DNA of 11,628 bases from Prevotellaceae bacterium (GTDB taxonomy: Bacteria; Bacteroidota; Bacteroidia; Bacteroidales; UBA932), in NCBI GenBank assembly GCA_031267155.1, contig JAIRZR010000204.1, positions 1-11,628 of the forward strand. Direction: 5' to 3'. Made by a program: the position numbers and the translations under genes. This document shows positions 1 to 7,116 of the stretch, piece by piece. How positions within the stretch are numbered: position 1 is the first letter of the stretch; every line of letters starts with the position of its first letter. The notes beneath the pieces are model-generated. The model saw nothing but the letters and a program-made list of their open reading frames with translations, was not told where the DNA came from and searched no databases.

Positions 1-134
1 ATATGGATATGCCTGACCTCAAATTGGGGCTGGAGATAAATCAGCAGTTTCCTTGCGCCCATACGCGGAAAATCCTTCCGGACTTCGCGCACCAGCGTCA
101 GAATAATGTCTTCTTCGACGCTCGCTGTCGCGAC
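1..134 (-). pseudogene. IS3-family orfB remnant, truncated at both the window edge and position 134
   Basis: The reverse strand encodes a stretch matching residues about 32-74 of the intact OrfB nearby (for example VREVRKDFPRMGARKLLIYL). By hand alignment 114 of 134 bases match positions 1111-1244, about 85%, and many differences are silent. The match stops exactly at 134, where the terminal repeat of the complete element begins. The N-terminal part of this orfB and its orfA are missing; the C-terminal part would lie left of the window. It is therefore an older, related copy in the same orientation, not a recent duplicate. What lies beyond position 1 is unknown. Confidence 0.85.
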
Positions 135-159
135 TGTGTCGTCCTAAAAAAACTTTACA
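135..159 (+). repeat. IS terminal inverted repeat, orfB-side end
   Basis: It reads TGTGTCGTCCT, an A-rich middle, then ACTTTACA. It matches the reverse complement of 1741-1767 apart from a 2-base gap and a few substitutions in the A-rich middle. The boundary at 135 coincides with the end of homology in the neighbouring orfB remnant, which independently supports it. Confidence 0.75.
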
Positions 160-165
160 GATTTT

Positions 166-222
166 CTTACTTCGTCCGGCATAGACTTGACAGTTTTGTC
201 TTCGTCCTGCCAGAACTTTACA
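166..222 (+). repeat. Two subterminal copies of the IS end motif
   Basis: Positions 166-192 and 196-222 each resemble the terminal repeat: a CTTCGTCC core followed by ACTTGACA or ACTTTACA. With the end at 135-159, three motif copies stand in the same direction with ACA ends at 159, 192 and 222, so the spacing is 33 and 30 bases. Only one copy is visible at the other end. They may be extra transposase-binding sites or scars of earlier element ends. Confidence 0.5.
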
Positions 223-298
223 ATTCACGACAAAAGTAATCATATTTCCCGAATTATTTAGTCTGTTTGTATTTTTGACTGTTTCCTGCCTGTTTTTC

Positions 299-359
299 GT
301 TTTTCAGCATGGCAATTCCGCTACGGCTACGCCTTCGCTCCATTGCCATGCTGAAAAAC
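299..359. repeat. Perfect 18-bp inverted repeat around the orfB stop codon
   Basis: Arms 299-316 and 342-359 are perfectly complementary (core TTTTTCAGCATGGCAAT) with a 25-base loop. The orfB stop codon (327-329) sits in the loop and the last OrfB residues are encoded by one arm. The T-run is at the 5' side and the A-run at the 3' side on both strands, the opposite of an intrinsic terminator, so a terminator role is unlikely. It may block read-through translation or be a small palindrome carried by the IS. Confidence 0.7.
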
Positions 360-1334
360 TTTATTTTCTTCTATTGGACAGGGTTCCTTTACTCTGTCCG
401 TTTCAAATGATTCACTCCCGTTTTGTCCTGTTTCTTCTTCTACGGGTACGCTTCCGTTCCGATAATAATTTTTCCACTTCCGCTCCGTTTTCAACCCTGT
501 TTGATGTATCACTGCGGGGGTCATATAACCGATGCTCTGATGCGGCCGTTGACTGTTGTACAAATCTATGATTTTGCTCACAAATGCAACTGTTCCCTGC
601 CACGAATCCGGCTTGCGTCCATAAATCCATTCGGTTTTCAGAATACCGTTAATACGCTCCGCTATGGCATTTTCGCGCGGGTTGCCGCTTTCGGTCATGC
701 TGATTTGTATGCTTTTACGGGTCAGCAGGTTGACATAATCCCTGCAACAGTATTGACTGCCACGGTCAGAGTGATGGATTAATTCCGGATGCTTTCCTTT
801 CAGGTTGCCCAATGCCATTTTCAGGGCGGCAACTGCGCCCGACGAACGCAATGTCCGGGAAAGGTTCCATCCGACAATCTTGTGGGAACATGCGTCTGTA
901 ATGAGCGATAAATAAGCCGAATCGTCTTCTATCTCAATATAAGTAATATCGCTGACCCATAAATGATTTGGATCGACAGGCGTGTAATCGACCGTCAAAT
1001 TGGGATATTTGTGCATCCAGTGATTCGAGAAGGTGGTCTTTCGCCTGTTCCTGTAGCGGCGAATCAGCATGAAATTACGGTGCAGCAGTTCGATAAAGGC
1101 GTCCCTGCCGACATGAATATGCCTTGCCTCAAATTGAGGGCGCAGGTAAATCAGCAGTTTCCTTGCGCCCATATGTGGAAAATCTTTCCGGACTTCACGC
1201 ACCAGCGACAGAATGGTGTCTTCTTCAACACTCACTGTCGCGATGTAACGGGAACGCTCGTAATAAGCCTGACGGCTTTTGCCAAACAGTCGACAGAGAG
1301 CATCTATGCGATATAATGTTTGCTCCTGTCTCAT
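327..1334 (-). CDS. IS3-family transposase OrfB (DDE integrase-like catalytic subunit)
   Basis: This 335-residue protein carries the DDE catalytic domain that cuts and joins the element's ends. The N-terminal part (about 1-100) has the HTH_21-like region with VREVRKDFPHMGARKLLIYL. The rve integrase core follows: D129 in WVSDITYI, D190 in HHSDRGSQY and E226 in ENAIAERING, with 35 residues between the second and third, as expected for IS3 (DD35E). ATG at 1334 overlaps the orfA stop (ATGA), so OrfB alone could be made by coupling, while a -1 frameshift would make OrfAB. About 45 residues after the conserved SQRPHQSIGYMTP motif form a low-complexity tail ending in the hairpin at 299-359, longer than usual. 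Family assignment is firm; the tail's function is unknown. Confidence 0.93.
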   Translation of the reverse strand: MRQEQTLYRIDALCRLFGKSRQAYYERSRYIATVSVEEDTILSLVREVRKDFPHMGARKLLIYLRPQFEARHIHVGRDAFIELLHRNFMLIRRYRNRRKTTFSNHWMHKYPNLTVDYTPVDPNHLWVSDITYIEIEDDSAYLSLITDACSHKIVGWNLSRTLRSSGAVAALKMALGNLKGKHPELIHHSDRGSQYCCRDYVNLLTRKSIQISMTESGNPRENAIAERINGILKTEWIYGRKPDSWQGTVAFVSKIIDLYNSQRPHQSIGYMTPAVIHQTGLKTERKWKNYYRNGSVPVEEETGQNGSESFETDRVKEPCPIEENKVFQHGNGAKA

Positions 1335-1711
1335 CTCATGGACTGTCTGGCACCAGATTTTTTTCTGATGTCGATTTTTAACTCCCGTTCAGCGATTTCT
1401 ATCATCTTTTCCAAACTTTCAGACCGCATCTTCTCCGTGGATAACGCCCGTTCTAATTCCTTGATACGCAAATCATTCCCCCCGGTAGACAATTCTTTCT
1501 CTTTCATAAATGTTGTTTCTAAAGGGTCTAATTTAACTCTTTTCTTTGAATTGTTTACCATCCTTTTGCGATAAACCCAACTGCTAACCGTATCTTTGCT
1601 TATATCAAACCGTCGGGCTATCATAGACACCGATTCATTGCTGTTGTAATACGCTGTTAATACCCGCTCTTTAAACTCTTCCGAGTAAAATTTTCTTTCC
1701 CGTCTTACCAT
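1331..1711 (-). CDS. IS3-family transposase OrfA (helix-turn-helix DNA-binding subunit)
   Basis: This 126-residue protein begins RRERKFYSEEFKERVLTAYY and has a helix-turn-helix at about residues 25-48 (SVSMIARRFDISKDTVSSWV), the HTH_Tnp_1/HTH_28 type that recognises IS ends. Residues about 80-112 are heptad-rich (ELERALSTEKMRSESLEKMI) and probably form the coiled coil through which OrfA and OrfAB multimerise. ACAGGAAAG just upstream of ATG 1711 is a reasonable ribosome binding site. The gene overlaps orfB by 4 bases. Near its 3' end the codons AGA AAA AAA create a frameshift heptamer. OrfA alone normally regulates transposition in this family. Confidence 0.92.
   Translation of the reverse strand: MVRRERKFYSEEFKERVLTAYYNSNESVSMIARRFDISKDTVSSWVYRKRMVNNSKKRVKLDPLETTFMKEKELSTGGNDLRIKELERALSTEKMRSESLEKMIEIAERELKIDIRKKSGARQSMR
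1358..1364 (-). promoter_or_regulatory. -1 programmed ribosomal frameshift site (A AAA AAA) for OrfAB
   Basis: On the minus strand seven A residues lie in the orfA frame as A|AAA|AAA (R116-K117-K118). A -1 slip continues through ATC TGG TGC CAG and reads without a stop into the orfB frame, joining OrfA to OrfB. The short palindrome TCTGGCACCAGA (1346-1357) follows directly; it is close to the slip site for a classical stimulator. Known IS3 elements use this mechanism; its use here is inferred. Confidence 0.75.
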
Positions 1712-1740
1712 AACTTTCCTGTTTTTTTATTGTTATTTTT

Positions 1741-1767
1741 TGTAAAGCTATTTCAGGACAAGACACA
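1741..1767 (-). repeat. IS terminal inverted repeat, orfA-side end
   Basis: Read on the minus strand it starts TGTGTCTTGTCCTGAAA and ends GCTTTACA, pairing with the repeat at 135-159. It lies 29 bases upstream of the orfA start codon, the normal arrangement in IS3 elements. Confidence 0.75.
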
Positions 1768-1823
1768 CTAAAAAATCTACTTTTTGTCTGCAATTTCATA
1801 GAATGCTTATAACTAATAATATA

Positions 1824-1845
1824 GCTGTTTAAGACAGCGTTTTTT
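1824..1845 (+). terminator. Possible intrinsic terminator, plus strand
   Basis: GCTGT-TTAAG-ACAGC forms a 5-bp stem with a 5-base loop, followed one base later by six T residues (1840-1845). The stem is short, and no plus-strand gene remains upstream because the IS now sits there. It may have ended a transcript from a gene displaced by the IS. Confidence 0.35.
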
Positions 1846-2115
1846 ACTGTTGAAACGTTATCTCAACAAAAAACGGTTAAGATACGGCAATAGCACATTC
1901 GCACATATAATCCTGATATTAAGCAATATTCAGATATAATAAATTCAAAAAAAATTTTTTAGCCATTTTTTCCTATAAAAAACAGGTAGAAAATTCTACA
2001 TATTTTTAATGTGCTTAAAAATAGCAATTTATTATTTTAAGGCGCTATTGCGGAAAAAATTATTGGAAACAGGTTTTTTTCAGGCATAAGACACTCCAGA
2101 ATATCAAAAGAATTA

Positions 2116-2266
2116 ATCCCACAGATGGGATATTAAAATGTTACACAATAATATCACGCCTTCGGTGTTTTGTAAGGTTTATGTATGTTGTATTGCTATA
2201 AGAATAACATCCCTTCGGGATTTTTGCGTTGATATTCAAACATATTCTTATTAGATAAACCCGAAG
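2116..2266. repeat. Cluster of short palindromes (GGGAT and CCTTCGG type)
   Basis: ATCCCA-CAGA-TGGGAT (2116-2131) is a 6-bp stem and ATCCC-TTC-GGGAT (2209-2221) a 5-bp stem followed by a T-run. CGCCTTCGGTG occurs near 2158 and its inverse CCCGAAGG near 2260. The last hairpin is bracketed by the 9-bp inverted repeat ATAAGAATA/TATTCTTAT (2198-2206, 2243-2251). The ATCCC...GGGAT motif recurs at 11.1-11.5 kb, so this looks like a genome-wide intergenic repeat family. Confidence 0.55.
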
Positions 2267-2295
2267 GCTTGAAATTATTATAGAAAAAAACGACA

Positions 2296-2338
2296 ACCCA
2301 AATAATGTAAACCCTGAAAGAGTAACATTATATTGGGT
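2296..2338. repeat. Inverted repeat upstream of the glycosidase promoter
   Basis: ACCCAAATAATGT (2296-2308) pairs with ACATTATATTGGGT (2325-2338), leaving one unpaired base and a 16-base loop. It lies about 135 bases upstream of the putative promoter. It could be a regulator-binding site or a transcript-end hairpin; no regulator is visible in the window. Confidence 0.4.
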
Positions 2339-2473
2339 GAAATATTTTGCGATAATTCATGTCATTTTTGACAGCCCACCGTACAAATCCTTCATTTCCC
2401 ATTTTGTCGTACACCCTGAAATATGTCGCGTAGCGCCTCAAAATAATATTTCGCCAAGTCTGCCGTAATTATC

Positions 2474-2501
2474 TTTGAATTTCCATTTTTTATTACATTT
2501 G
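2474..2501 (+). promoter_or_regulatory. Putative Bacteroidetes-type promoter for the glycan cassette
   Basis: TACATTTG at 2494-2501 fits the -7 consensus TAnnTTTG exactly, and TTTG at 2474-2477 fits the -33 element. The 16-base spacer is shorter than the usual 19-21. Transcription would begin near 2508, giving a leader of about 55 bases before ATG 2564. The assignment rests on consensus only. Confidence 0.45.
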
Positions 2502-2563
2502 TACATTCAAAAAGCGAGTGTTTTTTGCATAAGAAATTGAATAACAAGTCAAAAAGTAATATT

Positions 2564-5146
2564 ATGAAACAAAGAGGAAGCTTTTTTTGGATAATTATAT
2601 CCGTCTTTTGTCTGCAATTTGCAGGATGTGACAGTTCGTCATACGAATATCCGTTCAGGAATCCAAACCTGTCTGTCGAAAAACGTGCGGCAGACATCGT
2701 TTCGCGGCTTACGCTGGACGAAAAAATCGCTCAAATGCTGAACCGTACGCCGGCGATAGAACGCCTTGGCATTCCGCCGTATGACTGGTGGAACGAGTGT
2801 CTGCACGGGATAGGGCGTACGGAATACAAGGTAACAGTATTTCCGCAGGCTATCGGGATGGCCGCCGGATGGGACAGGGACGCCATCAGGCAAATGGGAG
2901 ACTGTACGGCTGAAGAAGGCCGCGCCATCTACAACATGTCCCAGGCAAAGGGAGACTACAGAATATATCACGGATTGACCTACTGGACTCCGAACATCAA
3001 CATCTTCCGTGATCCACGCTGGGGACGCGGGCAGGAAACCTACGGAGAAGACCCGTTTTTGACGGCTTCACTTGCCAAAAACTTCGTGCAGGGCTTGCAG
3101 GGCGACGACAAAACATATCTGAAAGCGGCGGGATGCGCCAAACATTTTGCCGTTCACAGCGGACCCGAATCAAGCCGACATACATACAATGCCAAAGTGT
3201 CCGAATATGATTTGTGGGACACTTACCTGCCGGCATTCAAGGAATTGGCAGAGACGAAAGTCGCGGGATTCATGTGCGCCTACAACGCCTACGAGGGACA
3301 GCCATGCTGCGGCAGCGACAAACTGATGATTGATATTTTGCGTAAGGACTGGAGATACAAAGGCTACGTAACTTCCGACTGTGGAGCGATTAATGATTTT
3401 TACACAACTCATAAAACACATCCGGATGCAGCCGCAGCAGCTGCCGACGGTATCTATCACGGCACGGACGTCGATTGTGGACGGCAGGCATATCTGGGAC
3501 TTAAACAGGCGGTAGAAAAAGAACTTACGACCGTGGAACAAATTGACATATCCCTTAAAAGACTGTTTGAAACCCGTATCCGTCTTGGAATGTTCGACCC
3601 TGCGGAAAAAGTTCCCTTTTCCAAAATCGACAAGGACGTCCTGTCGAAAAAAGAACACAAGGATTTGGCTTTGAAAATGGCCCGCCAGTCGCTGGTATTG
3701 CTCAAAAATAACGGAATACTGCCGCTGGACGGGAAAAATATCAGGAAAATCGCCCTCGTTGGCCCGAATGTGGATAATCCGGAAGTCCAGCTGGGTAACT
3801 ATAACGGATTTCCGACCGAAATAATAACTCCGCTGAACGGAATAAAGAAGGCATTGCCCAGTGTGGAAATAATCCGCGAACCGGGCTGCAATCTGACTGA
3901 CAATATTGCAGTCCGGAAACTGGAGAACTGCTTCCCCGGAGGCTTTTCAATGGAATTTTACAATAACAGAAATCTGGAAGGAAATCCTGTTTATAAGGGA
4001 CGTACGCCGGAAATACATTTTTCAAACCCCGAAACCAAAGCGATTGCCGAAGGCGTAAATCCGACAGATTTTTCATCGCGTTTCGAAGGCGTATTCGAGT
4101 CGCCGGTAAGCGGACAGGTTGAGCTCAGAGTAGCTTACGACGACGGTTTCCGCCTTTACATCGACGGAAAAATGGTCTCCGAATCATGGAACACGGGCAA
4201 TAGAACTGCCGGATACAAGCTTGATGCAGTCAAGGGAAAAAAATACCGCGTGAAACTGGAACATAAGCAGCATGGCGGCAATGCGCGTATCGAACTTTCG
4301 GCAAATGTCCGCGAAACAATGGAAGTGGGAGCAAGCGCCGACAGGGTAAAGGACGCCGATGTAATTGTCTTTATCGGAGGCATTTCGCCACAGATTGAGG
4401 GAGAAGAAATGAATGTGCAGATTCCGGGATTCTACAAGGGCGACCGTACTTCGATCATGCTGCCGCAGATTCAGACGGATCTGCTGCAGGCGCTGAAAGC
4501 TACGGGTAAACCGGTGGTATTCGTACTGATGTCCGGCAGCGCGCTTGCTTTCCCCTGGGAATCTCAAAATGTTGATGCAATCATAAGCGCCTGGTATGGC
4601 GGAGAATCCATTGGCGACGCTCTTGCCGACGTTATCCTCGGAAAATACAATCCATCAGGCCGCTTGCCCGTTACTTTCTATGCGAGCGATTCCGATCTGC
4701 CCGATATCGAAGATTATAATATGAATAACCGCACATACAAGTATTTCAAGGGAAAACCGCTGTATTCATTCGGTTACGGGCTTAGCTATACGAAATTCCC
4801 GTATCAGTGGGACGTACAGCCGAAAAAGGAATACAAACACTCCGGAACAATCGACTGTTCACTGAAAATCGCAAATGCCGGTACGCTTGACGGCGACGAA
4901 GTGGTTCAGGTCTATATTAAGTATCCGGACGGCAAGGGATTCCCCTTAAAGGAACTGCGCCATTTCGAAAGGAAATACATTCCCGCCGGACAAACCGGAC
5001 AGGTAAAGGTTTCTATTCCCGTTAAATCGCTGGCAAAATGGGACGAAAAAGCCGGGAAACCAGTCGTTCCCGCGGGAAGCTATTCGATATATGCCGGAGG
5101 CAATTCCGGAGATGAAGCTGTTGCTGCAACATTTGAAGTTAAATAA
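2564..5146 (+). CDS. GH3 family beta-xylosidase/beta-glucosidase-type lipoprotein with PA14 insertion
   Basis: A retaining exo-glycosidase expected to remove terminal beta-linked sugars. ATG 2564 (860 residues) is preferred over TTG 2525 because it starts directly at a lipoprotein signal, MKQRGSFFWIIISVFCLQ then FAGC with Cys22 as the lipidation site. Residues about 30-345 form the GH3 barrel: YDWWNECLHGIG, RDPRWGRGQETYGEDP, KHFAVHSGPE and GYVTSDCGAI with D272 as predicted nucleophile. These motifs resemble the beta-xylosidase branch of GH3. Residues about 375-440 start the alpha/beta sandwich, interrupted by a PA14-like domain at about 460-585. The sandwich resumes and supplies the likely acid/base in QIEGEE (E612 or E614). 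A fibronectin-III-like domain closes the protein from about 755. It is first in a cassette with two lyases; the exact substrate is not determined. Confidence 0.9.
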   Translation: MKQRGSFFWIIISVFCLQFAGCDSSSYEYPFRNPNLSVEKRAADIVSRLTLDEKIAQMLNRTPAIERLGIPPYDWWNECLHGIGRTEYKVTVFPQAIGMAAGWDRDAIRQMGDCTAEEGRAIYNMSQAKGDYRIYHGLTYWTPNINIFRDPRWGRGQETYGEDPFLTASLAKNFVQGLQGDDKTYLKAAGCAKHFAVHSGPESSRHTYNAKVSEYDLWDTYLPAFKELAETKVAGFMCAYNAYEGQPCCGSDKLMIDILRKDWRYKGYVTSDCGAINDFYTTHKTHPDAAAAAADGIYHGTDVDCGRQAYLGLKQAVEKELTTVEQIDISLKRLFETRIRLGMFDPAEKVPFSKIDKDVLSKKEHKDLALKMARQSLVLLKNNGILPLDGKNIRKIALVGPNVDNPEVQLGNYNGFPTEIITPLNGIKKALPSVEIIREPGCNLTDNIAVRKLENCFPGGFSMEFYNNRNLEGNPVYKGRTPEIHFSNPETKAIAEGVNPTDFSSRFEGVFESPVSGQVELRVAYDDGFRLYIDGKMVSESWNTGNRTAGYKLDAVKGKKYRVKLEHKQHGGNARIELSANVRETMEVGASADRVKDADVIVFIGGISPQIEGEEMNVQIPGFYKGDRTSIMLPQIQTDLLQALKATGKPVVFVLMSGSALAFPWESQNVDAIISAWYGGESIGDALADVILGKYNPSGRLPVTFYASDSDLPDIEDYNMNNRTYKYFKGKPLYSFGYGLSYTKFPYQWDVQPKKEYKHSGTIDCSLKIANAGTLDGDEVVQVYIKYPDGKGFPLKELRHFERKYIPAGQTGQVKVSIPVKSLAKWDEKAGKPVVPAGSYSIYAGGNSGDEAVAATFEVK

Positions 5147-5149
5147 ACT

Positions 5150-5154
5150 AAGGA
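5150..5154 (+). promoter_or_regulatory. Ribosome binding site deciding the first lyase start
   Basis: AAGGA lies 8 bases before ATG 5163, directly after the GH3 stop (5144-5146). It supports ATG 5163, which opens a clean signal peptide, over the in-frame ATG at 5091 inside the GH3 gene. Confidence 0.6.
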
Positions 5155-5162
5155 TCGCCAAT

Positions 5163-7100
5163 ATGAGAACAATATTTATAGCATTACTCCATTTCTCAAT
5201 CGCCTGCAGTCTTTATGCGCAGAAAGAGAATCTGCTGAGCAGCAAATACTCGGCGGCGGAACTGCAGCAGATTCTTGTCCCGCAGTCCGAATGGAAACCC
5301 TTCCCGCTGCCTGATGACCGTCAGGGCTGGTCGAAAGCAGACAAAGACATGCTGCAGGCAACTGTCGGGGAGGCGGAAAAACTCATCGATTACAACTGGC
5401 CGACTATTCCCGCGACACTGTCGCTGATGTACGTGCGTACCGGAAACAGAAGCCAGTACGAGGCTGTCAGCTTCAAGAAGCGGCATGTGCTGGCAAACAT
5501 GATTGTTGCCGAAGCAGCCGAAAACAAAGGCCGTTTTATCGACCCTGTCATCAACGGGATATGGTCGATATGCGAAGAATCGTGGTGGGGCGTTCCCGCA
5601 CATCTGCCCGGGAGCAAAGATTATGCCGGGCTGATGGATGTAAGCCAGCCGTTTGTCGATCTGTTTGCCGCCGAAACGGGAAAAGTCCTTGCATGGGCGG
5701 ATTATTTTCTGGGAGACAGGCTCGACGCCGTGTCCCCGCAAATCCGCAAGCGAATCCGTAACGAAATTACATACCGGCTGCTTGATCCCTTCATGCAGCG
5801 CGAGCACTGGTGGACGGGGAAAAACGGTTCGATACCCAACAACTGGAATCCGTGGATCTGTTCCAACCTGCTGAACACTGTTTTGCTGATGGAGAAGGAC
5901 GAACAGAAACGCGCCGCCATCGTAAACGAAATCCTCGCTGTGCTGGACAACTTCTACAATCCCTATCCGCAGGACGGCGGATGCGACGAGGGTCCGGGCT
6001 ACTGGAACGCTGCGGGAGCAGCCATGTACGACAATCTTGTGCTGCTGAATCTTGCCGGCAAAGATGCGTTCCGGTACGTGTATGAAAGTGAAAAGTTCAA
6101 GAATATGGGACGCTATATTTACCGCATGCAGGCAGGCGAGAACTGGTTTCTGAATTTTGCCGACGCCGGTCCCCGTGCAGGCGTGGACGCCGACATGGTT
6201 TACCGCTTCGGAAAGGATATCGGCGACAAAGATATGATGGAGTTTGGCGCATATTATCACAAGCCGGGCGTCGTTGCTTCAGCCGGCATACGGAAACTGT
6301 GCGCGCTGTTTATGCAGGATGAGTTTCAGTCGGTACAGAAGCGGTTGCCCTTGCCCGGAGACGTATGGCTGCCCGGCCTGCAGGTGATGGCAGCCCGCGA
6401 TGCCGGCGGTTCGTCCGTAGGATTTTATCTTGCCGCCAAGGGCGGGCACAACGGTGAAAGTCACAATCATAATGATGTAGGAAATTACGTTGTATATTAC
6501 AATGGACAGCCGCTGCTGATTGACGTCGGCGCGGGAAGATACACCTCGCGGACATTCAGCGCCAAAAGATACGAGCTTTGGTTCAACCGTTCGGATTTCC
6601 ATAATCTTCCGACTGTCAACGGCGCTACGCAGCGAGCCAGACACAGCGCCAAAGCTGCCGACCTAACTTACCGCGCCGGAAAATCGTCTGCCGTTTTTTC
6701 GCTGGATATCGCAGGTGCATATCCGAAAGAAGCGGGCATAAACAGCTGGAAACGTACCGTAACGCTTAACCGCGGGAAAAATGTGACGATTGTGGATGTT
6801 ACAGATTTGCAGAAGGCCGACAGTATCGTCCAGCACATTATGACCTGCTATCCGTCGGAAGTGATGCAGCCCGGTAAACTTGTCATCCACAGCCAGACAA
6901 AAGACGGACAGAAAACGGATTTCGAAATCGCATACAATGCAGGGAAAATGAAGGCCGAAGTGGAGAAGATAAAACTTTCGACCGAAGAAGATGAAGGCGT
7001 ACGAAACAACTGGGGCGACAGCATTTACCGGATCAGCTTCAAAGTACTGTCTCCAAAACTGAAAGACACTTATACCTTTAATATAAGTAAGAAACGATAG
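5163..7100 (+). CDS. Secreted heparinase II/III-like polysaccharide lyase
   Basis: A 645-residue protein predicted to cleave uronic-acid polysaccharides by beta-elimination in the periplasm. A signal peptide (about 1-19, ending SLYA before QKEN) is followed by a helical toroid at about 60-380 and a beta-sandwich from about 400. Typical family motifs are IPNNWNPW (N227), DEGPGYWNAAGAAMYD (Y280) and GESHNHNDVGNYVVYYNGQP (H434, H436); the Asn, Tyr and His are the expected catalytic set. RYELWFNRSDFHNLPTVNG continues the heparinase II/III core. The CAZy family cannot be fixed by eye; PL33, PL15 or PL21 relatives are possible, so heparin should not be assumed as substrate. It starts 16 bases after the GH3 stop, indicating one transcript. 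Its first 40 residues closely resemble those of the next gene. Confidence 0.85.
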   Translation: MRTIFIALLHFSIACSLYAQKENLLSSKYSAAELQQILVPQSEWKPFPLPDDRQGWSKADKDMLQATVGEAEKLIDYNWPTIPATLSLMYVRTGNRSQYEAVSFKKRHVLANMIVAEAAENKGRFIDPVINGIWSICEESWWGVPAHLPGSKDYAGLMDVSQPFVDLFAAETGKVLAWADYFLGDRLDAVSPQIRKRIRNEITYRLLDPFMQREHWWTGKNGSIPNNWNPWICSNLLNTVLLMEKDEQKRAAIVNEILAVLDNFYNPYPQDGGCDEGPGYWNAAGAAMYDNLVLLNLAGKDAFRYVYESEKFKNMGRYIYRMQAGENWFLNFADAGPRAGVDADMVYRFGKDIGDKDMMEFGAYYHKPGVVASAGIRKLCALFMQDEFQSVQKRLPLPGDVWLPGLQVMAARDAGGSSVGFYLAAKGGHNGESHNHNDVGNYVVYYNGQPLLIDVGAGRYTSRTFSAKRYELWFNRSDFHNLPTVNGATQRARHSAKAADLTYRAGKSSAVFSLDIAGAYPKEAGINSWKRTVTLNRGKNVTIVDVTDLQKADSIVQHIMTCYPSEVMQPGKLVIHSQTKDGQKTDFEIAYNAGKMKAEVEKIKLSTEEDEGVRNNWGDSIYRISFKVLSPKLKDTYTFNISKKR

Positions 7101-7116
7101 ATTATCCCATTATTTT

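Larger units (their letters stand above)
135..1767 (-). mobile_element. Complete IS3-family insertion sequence (about 1633 bp)
   Basis: The element carries overlapping orfA and orfB transposase genes on the minus strand between imperfect terminal inverted repeats beginning TGTGTC (135-159 and 1741-1767). Both ends start with 5'-TGT, as is usual for IS3. It is longer than typical IS3 members (about 1.2-1.5 kb), partly because of a 192-base non-coding stretch between the left end and the orfB stop. The flanks (GAC before 135, CTA after 1767) show no target-site duplication, and the interrupted orfB remnant on the left does not resume on the right. The locus therefore seems to have rearranged after insertion. 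Both reading frames look intact, so the element may be active. The IS3 subgroup cannot be assigned by eye. Confidence 0.85.
1768..2473. other. AT-rich non-coding spacer between the IS and the glycan cassette
   Basis: No convincing gene was found. The region is strongly AT-rich with long A and T runs (for example 1949-1962). It contains several hairpins: 1824-1838 with a T-run, TGTTGA/TCAACA at 1848-1868, GGGAT/CCTTCGG palindromes at 2116-2221 and an inverted repeat at 2296-2338. No tRNA or riboswitch consensus could be recognised. Confidence 0.6.

Noticed and set aside
299..359. Intrinsic terminator for the IS
   Set aside because: The stem is strong, but the T-run is on the 5' side and the A-run on the 3' side on both strands, so no U-tract follows.
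2525..2563. TTG 2525 as the GH3 start
   Set aside because: It adds 13 polar, basic residues before a complete lipoprotein signal that starts at ATG 2564.
1782..2620. 15-base exact match TTTTGTCTGCAATTT at 1782-1796 and 2606-2620
   Set aside because: It is short and does not extend in either direction; in AT-rich DNA chance is a sufficient explanation.
2392..2697. 101-codon minus-strand frame across the GH3 start
   Set aside because: It overlaps the promoter and signal peptide of the GH3 gene and encodes no recognisable protein.
5196..6260. 354-codon open frame on the minus strand
   Set aside because: It lies antisense to the first lyase, whose family motifs are clear, and its translation has no recognisable domain. 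GC-biased third positions explain the open frame.
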